From Nocardia niwae NBRC 108934 = DSM 45340 (GTDB lineage Bacteria; Actinomycetota; Actinomycetes; Mycobacteriales; Mycobacteriaceae), in the NCBI RefSeq assembly GCF_001613465.1, contig NZ_BDCK01000045.1, forward strand, positions 1-64,000: 64,000 nt of DNA, read 5' to 3'. The notes below the pieces were generated by a model. The model worked only from the letters and a program-made list of their open reading frames with translations, was not told the origin of the DNA and ran no database searches. Positions 29,405-37,517 of the stretch are shown in pieces (the stretch's first letter is position 1; each line of letters opens with the position of its first letter). The translations under genes were made by a program, and so were the position numbers.

Positions 29405-30895
29405 CTACCGATCCCGACGCTGCTCTCGCTCACGCTCCGGACCGCCATACCCGTACCCGCGCTGCACCCGCGGCGTGTCCTCATCCGGGGGACGCGCCAC
29501 CGCCGCAGACGGAGCCTCGCCCTGACTCAAATCCAGCAGGTTCGCGACCTCCGGCGGAAGCCGATCCATATCACGCTGATGAACCGCACGCTGCTGCTCG
29601 GCTTCCCGCTGAGCCCTTTCCGCTTCCCGCTGAGCCTGCGCAGCCTCCGGGCCGTCCTGGCGCGCCTTGTCCGACTCCTCCCGCGCGGTCGCGGCGATGG
29701 CGTCGATCAGCCGTTGGGCGTCACGGTCCTGCTGTTCCTGGCGGAGATCCAGCGCATACACCCATGCCCGCGCGTCCTTCTCGGGCATACCTCTTTCGAT
29801 CTCAGCCTTCGCGGCGGCATCATGCATGTCGCGCTCCATCTTCTGCACCGCCCCTAGGGCGTTGCCGAGCGCGAGGCCGTCCTGCCGGAGGCGGTCCAAA
29901 TCCAGATCCACGCCCTGCTCGCGCGCGTCAAGGATGCGCTCCCCAACCTCCTGGGCGGCCTTGCCGACCTCTTCACGCTCCCGGTCGATCAACTCACTCG
30001 TGATCGGGTCGATACTCGCAGCACGCTCATACGCCTTGTCCCGCGCCTGAAGCTCCAAATACTTCTCGACGTCGCGGGACTCGTGGTAGCGCAAACCCAG
30101 CGCCTCACGATCCTCCTTAGCGCGGTCGAGATCGATCCTCGACTGAGCCAGATCCATGTCACGCAACGCTTCGTTCATGAACCGCATCTGGTCAATGCCG
30201 AGCGGCTGCCCCAACTCCCGAGCCTTCTCGATATCGCGGAGATAGTCCTTCGCGATCTGCTCGATAGACAGCCCGTTCGCCTCACGCGCGGCCAGCTTGC
30301 CCAGATTCTGTTCCAGTTTCTGGGCCTGCTCCTTCTGAACAGCCTTGTACCCGGCCTCGAAGATCCTCTGGAACGCCTTCTCTGACGCGGCCTTCAGGAC
30401 GAACTGTTCCGGATACGTCTTCTTGAAATGTTCGATCAGCTGCTTCGCTTGCGGACTTAAACCTTCCAGTTTGGAGGCTCGCATCAGTAGAGTGAAGTGC
30501 TCGCCTGCGTCCAGCTTCGCCTGATACCCCTGCATCTGGGCAAGGTCGCGCTCCTTGAGATCACCCTTCTTGATCTCAAGGTTGTGCGCCTGGCCGCCTT
30601 TGCGATCGTCGTGTTCCAGATAGCGATCCACCTTGATCTGCTGCCCAGTTGGCGCGGTGTACGGAACCTCGGCCCGCCACCCCGCTTGCGGCAGCCCGAA
30701 GATGATGTCTGCGCCGCGTTCGAACGCTTTGCCGGCTACCCACTCCGCGCGCCAGGATGCCGACGCCTCCCGCCACTTGTCGGGTGAGCGCGGGACCTCG
30801 TCGCGAGCCAGCTTGCGCGGAATATAGCGGTCTTCGTACTGCTCCCTCTGAGCGGGAGTCAGTTTGTCCGGGCGGTCGGGTTTCTCATCCCCCAT
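29405..30895 (-). CDS. Putative PD-(D/E)XK-like nuclease with long coiled-coil tail
   Basis: The 496-residue product has an N-terminal domain (about 45-135) with Gly-Lys-Ala-Phe-Glu, Val-Asp90-Arg-Tyr, Leu-Glu107-Ile-Lys109 and a Gln-x2-Gly-Tyr-Gln helix, the order and spacing of a PD-(D/E)XK restriction-type fold as seen in bacterial polymorphic toxins (Tox-REase). From about 150 to 440 it is a long charged coiled coil, ending in a Pro/Arg-rich tail. No signal peptide or secretion domain is seen. AGAAGG precedes ATG 30895, and the upstream gene ends 19 nt away, so both are co-expressed. It may be a cargo toxin, a defence nuclease or a DNA-processing protein. Confidence 0.5.
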   Translation of the reverse strand: MGDEKPDRPDKLTPAQREQYEDRYIPRKLARDEVPRSPDKWREASASWRAEWVAGKAFERGADIIFGLPQAGWRAEVPYTAPTGQQIKVDRYLEHDDRKGGQAHNLEIKKGDLKERDLAQMQGYQAKLDAGEHFTLLMRASKLEGLSPQAKQLIEHFKKTYPEQFVLKAASEKAFQRIFEAGYKAVQKEQAQKLEQNLGKLAAREANGLSIEQIAKDYLRDIEKARELGQPLGIDQMRFMNEALRDMDLAQSRIDLDRAKEDREALGLRYHESRDVEKYLELQARDKAYERAASIDPITSELIDREREEVGKAAQEVGERILDAREQGVDLDLDRLRQDGLALGNALGAVQKMERDMHDAAAKAEIERGMPEKDARAWVYALDLRQEQQDRDAQRLIDAIAATAREESDKARQDGPEAAQAQREAERAQREAEQQRAVHQRDMDRLPPEVANLLDLSQGEAPSAAVARPPDEDTPRVQRGYGYGGPEREREQRRDR

Positions 30896-30914
30896 GATGG
30901 CCTTCTCATGATGT

Positions 30915-31496
30915 TCAGACCCTGCCGTCGAAGATGTCTTGCAGGGAGATTTTCTGCCACTCGTCGTAGTCCGGGCGGCCGACTTCGATCCACCGCTCCA
31001 CGCGGCGAGTCATGTTGTCCAGCACCCACACCGGTTGCCCGTCGGGGTGCGCTGGCGTGCGTTTGCCGATCATCAACACGAACGCACCAATTACCTGGGC
31101 TTCTGGGTCCAGGTACCCGATTGGCACGGGACCTTCGAACACTGGGAAGAACTCGACCTCGCGAGTCGTGTTGCCCGGCACGTTCGCCCAGCGGCCACCG
31201 AACTGATGCCGATACAATTCGCCGAAGAAGCGCATGAACCGCTCTGCGCGCGGCCGGTGCTCTGGTGAGAAGATCGGCTTGTAGTCGGAGAATTGGCGGC
31301 GCGCCGCGAGCGTTGCCAGCCGCAAACCTTCGCGCGTCCATGGATCATCGAGTGCGGCTACCTCGGGTGCATCTTCAGCGAAGAACACTTCCAATTCGGC
31401 GTCCATGCGAGCAACCCACGCCAGGAAGGCGGGGTTCTCCTGGTCGCGGTCGCGCTGCCGCAGTTCGGCCTTGGTCATTTTGCGGATGCTGCCCAT
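30915..31496 (-). CDS. Hypothetical protein, possible partner or immunity to nuclease (193 aa)
   Basis: ATG 31496 with GAGAGG 8 nt upstream; the extension to 31529 lacks support. Lys/Arg-rich N-terminus, helical first half, then a beta-rich half with several aromatic residues and a final acidic helix. Soluble, with no recognised family. Its tight linkage to the nuclease-like gene fits a toxin-immunity or two-component module; this is context only. Confidence 0.5.
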   Translation of the reverse strand: MGSIRKMTKAELRQRDRDQENPAFLAWVARMDAELEVFFAEDAPEVAALDDPWTREGLRLATLAARRQFSDYKPIFSPEHRPRAERFMRFFGELYRHQFGGRWANVPGNTTREVEFFPVFEGPVPIGYLDPEAQVIGAFVLMIGKRTPAHPDGQPVWVLDNMTRRVERWIEVGRPDYDEWQKISLQDIFDGRV

Positions 31497-31693
31497 CGTC
31501 TTGTCCTCTCTCCCGGTGATGTGTCGCACCCAGGCTCCCAGAAGCCGCTGCTCAGCAGGTTCGGAAATAGGTCGTGTCGCCGGGAATTTGCGGACGCCCC
31601 CGGTCCGGCTGGGTTGTGGACCGGCACCGGAACCAGGGGCATCCTCTTACCCGTCCGCCACCCTTGCGGGTCCTCTCGGCAGACGGGAAGTCT

Positions 31694-32047
31694 CTATGAC
31701 ACCTGCACGGTTCGAAGGTGCGGGACCACGAGATTCGACGGCTCTGGGTGGCGGCGATATAACACGTGAGTGTCCGCAGCAATGACATCGCAAACATCGA
31801 GAGCTTCGTCGAGCCGGATATGTCCGACATGGGGGACGATGATGACTTGGACTCGCTCGCGGCGAACGAAATTCATCATCATCTGGAAGGCGTTCTCGCG
31901 ACCAGGCCGCAACACGAACGTTTCCCAAACCGCCCAGTTCTCTTCGAACGCCAGACTGTGTGCAGCCTCCGTCAACGCGCCTATCGTGTTACCGCTAGCG
32001 CCCTTCGCGCCAGCGTCCACGAAGATCACCACATCCTTGTCGATCAC
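31694..32047 (-). CDS. Resolvase-fold-like protein B (117 aa)
   Basis: GTG 32047 overlaps the upstream stop (GTGA). Alternating hydrophobic strands and helices (Val-Val-Ile-Phe-Val-Asp, then Val-Gln-Val-Ile-Ile-Val-Pro, then Thr-His-Val-Leu) suggest a Rossmann-like or serine-recombinase N-terminal fold. The recombinase Tyr-x-Arg-x-Ser signature is absent, so catalysis is unlikely. It is a diverged relative of the gene upstream. Confidence 0.5.
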   Translation of the reverse strand: MIDKDVVIFVDAGAKGASGNTIGALTEAAHSLAFEENWAVWETFVLRPGRENAFQMMMNFVRRERVQVIIVPHVGHIRLDEALDVCDVIAADTHVLYRRHPEPSNLVVPHLRTVQVS

Positions 32048-32364
32048 CGTGCACCGACCGCGAGACGCTGCGTGTATGAGGCGAGCGGAAACAAAGTGAG
32101 CAGATCGGCCTGCCGCAGCACAGGGCCAACGTCCTTGCCTGGCAGGTGCTTCAGTGTCGGAACGATCATGCACGCAGTGTCGTGGAAACTCATCCACTCC
32201 AGCGCAGACCGAAGCGACCCGGAATGCGTATCGGGTACGACGATGATCTGATCGAACTCCAGGCCGTGCGTCTGTGCCGTATCCTTCGCTAGGGCGCTAA
32301 GCTCCGCTTTTGCTCTCGCGCTCAGCCCTTGCACTAGATAGAGCACTGCCGTTCGGGGCGCCAT
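32044..32364 (-). CDS. Resolvase-fold-like protein A (106 aa)
   Basis: GGGAGG lies 7 nt before ATG 32364. It shares with protein B the strand-helix order (Ala-Val-Leu-Tyr-Leu-Val near the start, Ile-Ile-Val-Val-Pro, Cys-Met-Ile-Val-Pro, Leu-Leu-Thr-Leu-Phe). Function unknown. The pair is divergent from the XRE/DUF5753 gene and could belong to the same host-derived cassette. Confidence 0.5.
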   Translation of the reverse strand: MAPRTAVLYLVQGLSARAKAELSALAKDTAQTHGLEFDQIIVVPDTHSGSLRSALEWMSFHDTACMIVPTLKHLPGKDVGPVLRQADLLTLFPLASYTQRLAVGAR

Positions 32365-32395
32365 CCCACGCCTCCCTTCATGCGGACCGTCTGGG

Positions 32396-32512
32396 GGCAC
32401 TAGATGGCTACCGCGGTCTGGATCGGAGACCACGGACCGCTGCCTCACAGTAGATTTCGCGGGCTAGCCAGACTCCGCGAGTGAGGCGGGGTCCTTGCGG
32501 CCATCTAGTGCC
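32396..32512. repeat. 117-bp element with nested inverted repeats
   Basis: Terminal arms GGCACTAGATGGC (32396-32408) and GCCATCTAGTGCC (32500-32512) are perfect 13-bp inverted repeats. Inside, GACCGCTGCCTCAC pairs imperfectly with GTGAGGCGGGGTC, and TCGCGG with CCGCGA. CTGGG and CCCAG extend the arms outward. It could be a structured RNA or a short inverted-repeat mobile element, between divergent genes. Confidence 0.55.
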
Positions 32513-32644
32513 AACTCCCAGTAGACACGAGGTAGAGGCTTCGTGGAGTATTCCAATCAGATGTTTTCCACGAAACTGCCGTGTCTTCCAAACAGCAGTG
32601 ACAGAATCATTCCAATCAGGCATACACGCTGAAGGGGCGAGGGG

Positions 32645-33538
32645 ATGACCACCACAACGGGATCGACCGTGCCACGCCGCATGCTCGGTCGATTACTGAA
32701 GCAGTACCGGATAGCTGCCGACGTCAGCCAAGCCAAGGCCGCACGCGAGCTACAGGTTGGCGCACAGACGATCTGGCGCATGGAAACCGGGCAGAACGTC
32801 ATCTTGAAGAAGGTGTACATAGACGCCCTCTGCAAGCTGTACCGGCTCAAAGGCGAGGAAGCCAAACGCATCCGCCAACTCCACCAAGAGGCGGAGGAAG
32901 CCAGCCACATCACATGGTGGCACCAATACGACGAGCAGATCCCGCCGCACTTCGACCTCTACATGCAACTCGAAGACGCCGCCCAGTCGTTCAGCGCCTA
33001 TCACCCGTCGCTGCTGCCTGGCCTGTTGCAGACGCCCGAGTACCGGCGCCAGATCATCTGGACCGAGTTTCCCGCGATGGCGACCGTAGAGGTTGAGCGG
33101 CGAATCGAGCTGCACACCAAGCGGGTCGAGCGTTTGACCAGCACCAAGCATCCGATCCGCGTCAGCGTTCTAGTCGACGAAGCCGTGCTCCGTCGACCCG
33201 CCGGACCGCCAGAAGTGATGTCCGACCAGTTGGAGCACCTCGTCGAAGCCGACAAGTTGCCGAATGTCACTGTCCGGGTCGTGCCGTTCTCCGTTGGCAT
33301 GCATGTCGGCACGATCACTGGCCCATTCGTTCTGCTCGACTTCCCGCCTCACGCCACAGCGGAGTTGACAGAGCCCCCTACGGTGTACATCCAAGGGTTT
33401 ACCGGAGCCGCCTACCTGGATACGGCGGACAAGGTTGCCCCATACCGCACCGCGTACGCTGAAATCCAGCGTACGGCGCTGGATGAGAAGGCTAGCCACC
33501 GTCTCATCCTCGACATAGCAGAGGAGTTAACCCGGTGA
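32645..33538 (+). CDS. XRE regulator with DUF5753
   Basis: The 297-residue product has an N-terminal HTH_XRE (about 14-70: Leu-Gly-Arg-Leu-Leu-Lys-Gln-Tyr-Arg, Ser-Gln-Ala-Lys-Ala-Ala-Arg-Glu-Leu, Ile-Trp-Arg-Met-Glu-Thr-Gly) and a C-terminal DUF5753 domain (about 100-290; Leu-Leu-Pro-Gly-Leu-Leu-Gln-Thr-Pro-Glu-Tyr and later Arg-Val-Val-Pro-Phe). Such regulators pair with DUF397 proteins in Streptomyces and Nocardia (the BldB/WhiJ-like type). GAGGGG precedes ATG 32645; its stop overlaps the first DUF397 start. A chromosomal-type module inside a phage. Confidence 0.9.
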   Translation: MTTTTGSTVPRRMLGRLLKQYRIAADVSQAKAARELQVGAQTIWRMETGQNVILKKVYIDALCKLYRLKGEEAKRIRQLHQEAEEASHITWWHQYDEQIPPHFDLYMQLEDAAQSFSAYHPSLLPGLLQTPEYRRQIIWTEFPAMATVEVERRIELHTKRVERLTSTKHPIRVSVLVDEAVLRRPAGPPEVMSDQLEHLVEADKLPNVTVRVVPFSVGMHVGTITGPFVLLDFPPHATAELTEPPTVYIQGFTGAAYLDTADKVAPYRTAYAEIQRTALDEKASHRLILDIAEELTR

Positions 33539-33744
33539 GTGCTGATCTGTCGCGAGCAAAGTGGTTCAAGAGCAGCCACAGCTCAGGCAGCCAAGAATGC
33601 GTGGAAGTCGCCTGGCTCGACGGCGGCTCGGTCGGCGTGCGGGACAGCAAGAACCCCGCGGGTCCGGCTCTGGTGTTCAACCCGAGCACCTGGGACAAGT
33701 TCGCCACCCATCTCAATGGCGGCGAGGTCAACCACCCCGCATAG
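33535..33744 (+). CDS. DUF397 protein (first copy)
   Basis: 69 residues with the family signature: Trp-Phe-Lys-Ser-Ser-His-Ser, Cys-Val-Glu-Val-Ala, Val-Gly-Val-Arg-Asp-Ser-Lys and a terminal Trp-Asp-Lys-Phe. GTG 33535 overlaps the XRE stop (GTGA), so the two are coupled. DUF397 proteins modulate partner XRE regulators in related systems; whether as antitoxin, co-repressor or antagonist is unsettled. Confidence 0.9.
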   Translation: MSADLSRAKWFKSSHSSGSQECVEVAWLDGGSVGVRDSKNPAGPALVFNPSTWDKFATHLNGGEVNHPA

Positions 33745-33757
33745 AAGCCCAGACGAA

Positions 33758-33793
33758 GGAGCCCCCTGGATCGGAGGGGGCTCCTACCGTTTT
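33758..33793 (+). terminator. Terminator between the two DUF397 genes
   Basis: GGAGCCCCCT (33758-33767) pairs with AGGGGGCTCC (33775-33784), then TACCGTTTT. It would separate expression of the second copy from the first. Confidence 0.75.
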
Positions 33794-33859
33794 CCGCGAC
33801 TTGTCACCCCGCCGACGTAAGCTGAGACCTCAACATGTGAGGGAGCGGAGGAGTTCTCG

Positions 33860-34063
33860 ATGAGTGTTGACCTCAGCGGCGCCGAATGGTTCAAAAGTAG
33901 CCACAGTCAGCCTAGCGGGGACTGTGTTGAAGTGGCCTTCTTTCCAGGCGGCTACGTCGGCGTGCGAGACTCGAAGAACCCCGATGCGCTCGCGCTCGTG
34001 TTCAATGCCGCGGCCTGGGATGCCTTCACCGCGGGCATCGCACGCCGCAGCATCAGCTACTAG
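33860..34063 (+). CDS. DUF397 protein (second copy)
   Basis: 67 residues with the same signature (Trp-Phe-Lys-Ser-Ser-His-Ser, Cys-Val-Glu-Val-Ala, Val-Gly-Val-Arg-Asp-Ser-Lys). GGAGGAG ribosome site before ATG 33860. It stands behind a terminator, so it probably has its own promoter in 33794-33859. A duplicate that may antagonise the first pair. Confidence 0.9.
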   Translation: MSVDLSGAEWFKSSHSQPSGDCVEVAFFPGGYVGVRDSKNPDALALVFNAAAWDAFTAGIARRSISY

Positions 34064-34072
34064 AAACAGTCG

Positions 34073-34396
34073 TCACGCCTTCTCGCGGGGCCGCAGCGCA
34101 TACGCCGGCACAAGCTGCCAGCGGAGGTCGAGTTCGCGGCCGTCCATGTACCGCACCTTGTAGTGGACGTGCCCCAGCCAGTCGCCGAGGCCGGTGGGGA
34201 TCCATTGCAGCAGGACACCGGGCACCTCCCCTGTCATGTCGACGCCCGCCGCATTCTTGCGCACCGGGACACCCGGGTTGCGCACCATCAGCGCGTCGAG
34301 TCGCACCCAGACATGTTTTGGTGGTTCGGTCAAGCCCCACAGGTCGTTTGTTGTTGCTGGTGTCCACCCCTCCACACGCTCATCGTTCGCACTCAT
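34073..34396 (-). CDS. Hypothetical protein (107 aa)
   Basis: ATG 34396. Beta-rich, Trp-rich soluble protein, ending 10 nt from the convergent DUF397 gene. It does not resemble the neighbouring tail genes and looks host-derived. No family recognised. Confidence 0.55.
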   Translation of the reverse strand: MSANDERVEGWTPATTNDLWGLTEPPKHVWVRLDALMVRNPGVPVRKNAAGVDMTGEVPGVLLQWIPTGLGDWLGHVHYKVRYMDGRELDLRWQLVPAYALRPREKA

Positions 34397-34541
34397 GTTC
34401 GAATACTAGCGCGAAACAGACCGGACGGAACGTGGTCTATACCCTTCCGAGTCGCGCGCCACACGCTTTACCCTGACAAACGCGTAACGGCGCCCATGCC
34501 GGTGCGATGAACCAGCACACTGCCGACATCAGGGGCCATCC

Positions 34542-34946
34542 ATGTCTCAGCCGCCACCGCAACCAGGGCCACACCCAAGCGCCGGCCCCGGCAATCCGAC
34601 ACCACCAACACCCATGACGGATCAGCAACACGACCAGCGACTGAACAATACGTGGTTGTGGCTGGCGATCATCGGGACAATCGTCGGACTGGTCGTTGTG
34701 GGCAGCCAGATCGGCGACGGCGGCCTAGAGGTTCTTTTCGCGATGCTTGTGCCAGCCGTCCTAGGCATCCTGATAGTACGGGCGCTGATCCGGGTCGGCG
34801 ACAAACGACCACCTCCAGTTGTCATCGCACCCACTGCGGCACCCCCTCCAGGGTGGTACCCGGACAGTCAAGGCGTCACGCGCTGGTTCGACGGCGCACG
34901 GTGGACTGAGTTCACGCAGCCTCCACCGAACCCGCAAAGCCCCTGA
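34542..34946 (+). CDS. DUF2510 membrane protein (134 aa)
   Basis: A Pro-rich cytoplasmic N-terminus (about 1-34) is followed by two hydrophobic spans (about 38-57 and 65-84). The C-terminus is a DUF2510 domain: Pro-Gly-Trp-Tyr-Pro-Asp...Trp-Phe-Asp-Gly-Ala-Arg-Trp-Thr, a small actinobacterial module. Function unknown. It converges on the late operon, with a shared terminator between. Confidence 0.8.
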   Translation: MSQPPPQPGPHPSAGPGNPTPPTPMTDQQHDQRLNNTWLWLAIIGTIVGLVVVGSQIGDGGLEVLFAMLVPAVLGILIVRALIRVGDKRPPPVVIAPTAAPPPGWYPDSQGVTRWFDGARWTEFTQPPPNPQSP

Positions 34947-34958
34947 AACGCCGAAAGC

Positions 34959-34985
34959 GGCCCCCGTCCTCAAAGGACGGGGGCC
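34959..34985 (-). terminator. Bidirectional terminator of late operon and DUF2510 gene
   Basis: GGCCCCCGTCCT (34959-34970) and AGGACGGGGGCC (34974-34985) form a 12-bp stem with a 3-nt loop. It lies 14 nt past the last late-gene stop. Confidence 0.85.
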
Positions 34986-34998
34986 GACTTGTTTGCCC

Positions 34999-36045
34999 TT
35001 ACGTGATCTGCAACAGGGCCGTGCTAGCAGGGACAGTTCCGGCGCTTGAGCCGTTCGAATTCATTTGGATCTTGTACACCTCGCCGTCGACCACCGCCGC
35101 CGTCGCCTCGCAGAAGCACGAGCTGGCGTTCGACGTGACCCCATCGCCTGTCGCGATCACCGCGCCATCGCTGACACGCACGATACGAATAGTGTGCGTA
35201 CGAGTGAACGACCCGCCAGTGAACGGCACCTTCGCATAGAAGTTCGCCGCCGCCTTACTGCCGCGTACCGTCACCCCGTTACTGGCAATCACGGATCCCG
35301 GACACCCCGAATGGGCGACAACACCGGACAGGTCAACCCAGGTCGCCGAAGTCGGCCACGATTGGGTAGAGCCGTTCTTCTGCAACCCGGATTCGATGAA
35401 ATCTCCCGACGCGCGGTCGGGCAGGTCCCATGCTTCGAAGTTGTCGAAGGCGGGGCCGTAGTATTTTGTGCCGCTGGAGTTCGCTGAAATCGCATAGAAT
35501 CCGAACCGCTGCGAGGCTTGCGGCACCAGGGTATAGCCGGTATCGGTGTAGGCTGTCAGGTTCAGTCGCTTGCCAGCACGCAACCGGTAAGCGACATATT
35601 CGTTGCCGTACACTTCGAATCCGTACCGGTCACCGACTTCACACAACGTCCGGTCATACGAAGTGCGGTTGGTCGGAACCACTCCATCGAAGTTGGAAAT
35701 ACCGGCGTGGGAGGCGTCTACGATGTTCAAGTTCATCGTCTTCGCGCCGTCATTCGACATGCGGCAAATCAGACCCGACTGGGCTACCGCATTAGCGGCC
35801 TCGATCGGCGTGAACTCCACACGATGGTTGTAACCGGGGAACAGAACCTTGGGTGCCGTCTTGCCGAGGACTGTGCCAGTGCCCGGATCGGGTGCTTTAC
35901 ATGCGTTGCTCAAAATCCTGGGCTGAATATTGAGGTACGAGCCGCCGGTGTAGTAGTCGTAGATCGTCAGGTCCAGGGGGCCGTCAGCGCGGTTGAAGTC
36001 GTCAGACCAATACGAGAGATCCCTGGGACTCTTCAAAAGGTGCAT
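34999..36045 (-). CDS. Minor tail protein, lectin-like (348 aa)
   Basis: Starts ATG 36045 in a TGATG junction. Residues 10-230 begin Tyr-Trp-Ser-Asp-Asp-Phe-Asn-Arg-Ala-Asp-Gly and are beta-rich, like a jelly-roll sugar-binding domain; the same start (Asp-Asp-Phe-Asn-Arg-Ser-Asp-Gly) occurs inside the tail protein at 39484. The C-terminal 110 residues form another beta domain with a Cys-Phe-Cys pair. Probably a receptor-binding or tail-tip decoration protein, last of the late operon. Confidence 0.6.
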   Translation of the reverse strand: MHLLKSPRDLSYWSDDFNRADGPLDLTIYDYYTGGSYLNIQPRILSNACKAPDPGTGTVLGKTAPKVLFPGYNHRVEFTPIEAANAVAQSGLICRMSNDGAKTMNLNIVDASHAGISNFDGVVPTNRTSYDRTLCEVGDRYGFEVYGNEYVAYRLRAGKRLNLTAYTDTGYTLVPQASQRFGFYAISANSSGTKYYGPAFDNFEAWDLPDRASGDFIESGLQKNGSTQSWPTSATWVDLSGVVAHSGCPGSVIASNGVTVRGSKAAANFYAKVPFTGGSFTRTHTIRIVRVSDGAVIATGDGVTSNASSCFCEATAAVVDGEVYKIQMNSNGSSAGTVPASTALLQIT

Positions 36046-36548
36046 CAGTTCCACGTCCCGAACAGGTAGGCCCGCAACCCTTTACCTGGCCCAGTGCCGA
36101 TCGCTGTGCAGGCCAGATTGATGCGGTCGCCCACTGCGAAAGACTGGTTCGGGTTCGCGGTGCGCGCCCCGTCCGTGCTGGTGCCGTCGACCTGGTTAGC
36201 GGCCGACACGGTGACGTTGGAGCTGGCGACTTGGGAACCGTTGCGCGTGATTTCCGCTGACGTGCTACCACTGCTGTCCGCTGTTTCGAACTGGTACACC
36301 ACTTTCGTCAAGGTGAACGCTCGGCCGACATACTGCCCGACAGTCCAATCTTCCGTAGTCGACCGGACAGTGCCTGGACTGATCGCCACGAAAACGAAGT
36401 CACAAGGGACCGTGTTCGCTGCGGGCGTGCGAGCATCTGTGAACCGCGCGTCGTTCGTATTCGCCTTCGTCGCCAAAGTCGTGCGAACAGAGTTGAACTC
36501 GGTCGCGATCCTTCCAGCGAGGAGGCTCACTTGCGATGCGAGGGACAT
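36045..36548 (-). CDS. Tail-fibre protein (167 aa)
   Basis: The first 30 residues (helical, Ser-Leu-x-x-Gln-Val...Ala-x-Arg-Ile-Ala-Thr-Glu) repeat the N-terminus of the next gene upstream, likely a shared docking segment. The remaining 130 residues are beta-rich and Thr/Ser-rich, a probable C-terminal knob. ATG 36548. Confidence 0.6.
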   Translation of the reverse strand: MSLASQVSLLAGRIATEFNSVRTTLATKANTNDARFTDARTPAANTVPCDFVFVAISPGTVRSTTEDWTVGQYVGRAFTLTKVVYQFETADSSGSTSAEITRNGSQVASSNVTVSAANQVDGTSTDGARTANPNQSFAVGDRINLACTAIGTGPGKGLRAYLFGTWN

Positions 36549-36550
36549 GG

Positions 36551-37285
36551 CTACACCAGCCCAGCTTCGAACACCGCGACGAAATCAGTGGTGGGGCTGC
36601 CGATATCGGTTGTCGAGTAGACGTCGATGTTCGTGCGAGCATTGCCCTTCTGCGTGCTGTTCAGCCCCTGCGCGGCGGTATCCACACGCACCCGGTTGCC
36701 GAGATCCGTGCTGACGGTCGTCGCGAAGTTCGCGTCATCACCGAGCGCCGCAGCAAGCTCATTCAGGGTGTCCAGGGTGCTCGGCGCCGAATCCACAATC
36801 AGCGCAGTCACCGCGGCCGACAGGTTCGCGTACGTGATCTTCTTCAGGACATTCGACGCTTCGCTGTCGATCAGCGGGACAGCGTCCGCAGCAACTGGGG
36901 TCGCTTTCGTCGAAACACCGTGGATCGAGGACCCGACATTCGCCGCGTCCGTCACATCCGCTGCGGTCTCGATCCCGTCCAGCTTCGTCTTCATCGTCGG
37001 CGTCATCACGCCGGCGTTCGTGCCATCAACCGCGGGGATCGTGGCGTCAGTGCCCGTGTCGGAGGTGATGACGGTCTGGGTCGAAGACAGTGTGGCCGCG
37101 AGGTTCGTGGCACCACCGCCGCCGACCTCGGACTGAACTTCGTTGATCGCGGCAACAAGGTTGGTCTTGTCGGTGGTCGTCAGTGAGGCGAGGTTGCCCG
37201 TCTTGGTTGCGACCTCAGTGCGGACCGTCTTGATTTCGGTGGCTATGCGAGTCGCGAGGTCGGAGACTTGAGTAACGAGGGACAT
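36551..37285 (-). CDS. Tail-fibre protein with trimeric-type shaft (244 aa)
   Basis: N-terminal helix as in its neighbour, then a segment of the type found in actinophage fibres (Ala-Asp-Val-Thr-Asp-Ala-Ala-Asn-Val-Gly-Ser-Ser-Ile, Asp-Ser-Glu-Ala-Ser-Asn-Val-Leu-Lys-Lys-Ile), and a C-terminal helix-beta domain. ATG 37285. Probably a host-binding side fibre. Confidence 0.65.
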   Translation of the reverse strand: MSLVTQVSDLATRIATEIKTVRTEVATKTGNLASLTTTDKTNLVAAINEVQSEVGGGGATNLAATLSSTQTVITSDTGTDATIPAVDGTNAGVMTPTMKTKLDGIETAADVTDAANVGSSIHGVSTKATPVAADAVPLIDSEASNVLKKITYANLSAAVTALIVDSAPSTLDTLNELAAALGDDANFATTVSTDLGNRVRVDTAAQGLNSTQKGNARTNIDVYSTTDIGSPTTDFVAVFEAGLV

Positions 37286-37295
37286 TCAGTGGTCC

Positions 37296-37517
37296 TTATG
37301 CCAGGCCGTTTTCGAACAGCAGAGTGAGAGTTACGGGCGGTTCGAGATCGGCGAGCACTTGATCGGCTGCGTCATCGGCGATCTGCTCCATGTCCTCTGG
37401 AGCGATCTCCCCCGCGGGGCCGGGCGGTCCCGGAGTTGGGACGAGGACGACGCGGGCGCCGTCGCTCGGCCTGATGGCGGTTTTGGTGGTGGATACGCGG
37501 ATCGTGACGGCGGGCAC
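37296..37517 (-). CDS. Small tail protein with collagen-like turn (73 aa)
   Basis: GTG 37517 overlaps the upstream stop by one base (TAGTG). Beta N-terminus, a short Gly-Pro-Pro-Gly-Pro-Ala-Gly stretch, then an acidic helix. It may link fibre subunits. Confidence 0.5.
   Translation of the reverse strand: MPAVTIRVSTTKTAIRPSDGARVVLVPTPGPPGPAGEIAPEDMEQIADDAADQVLADLEPPVTLTLLFENGLA

Noticed and set aside
31600..31624. Hairpin CCGGTCC/GGACCGG as a terminator
   Set aside because: The stem is only 7 bp and no T-run follows in either direction.
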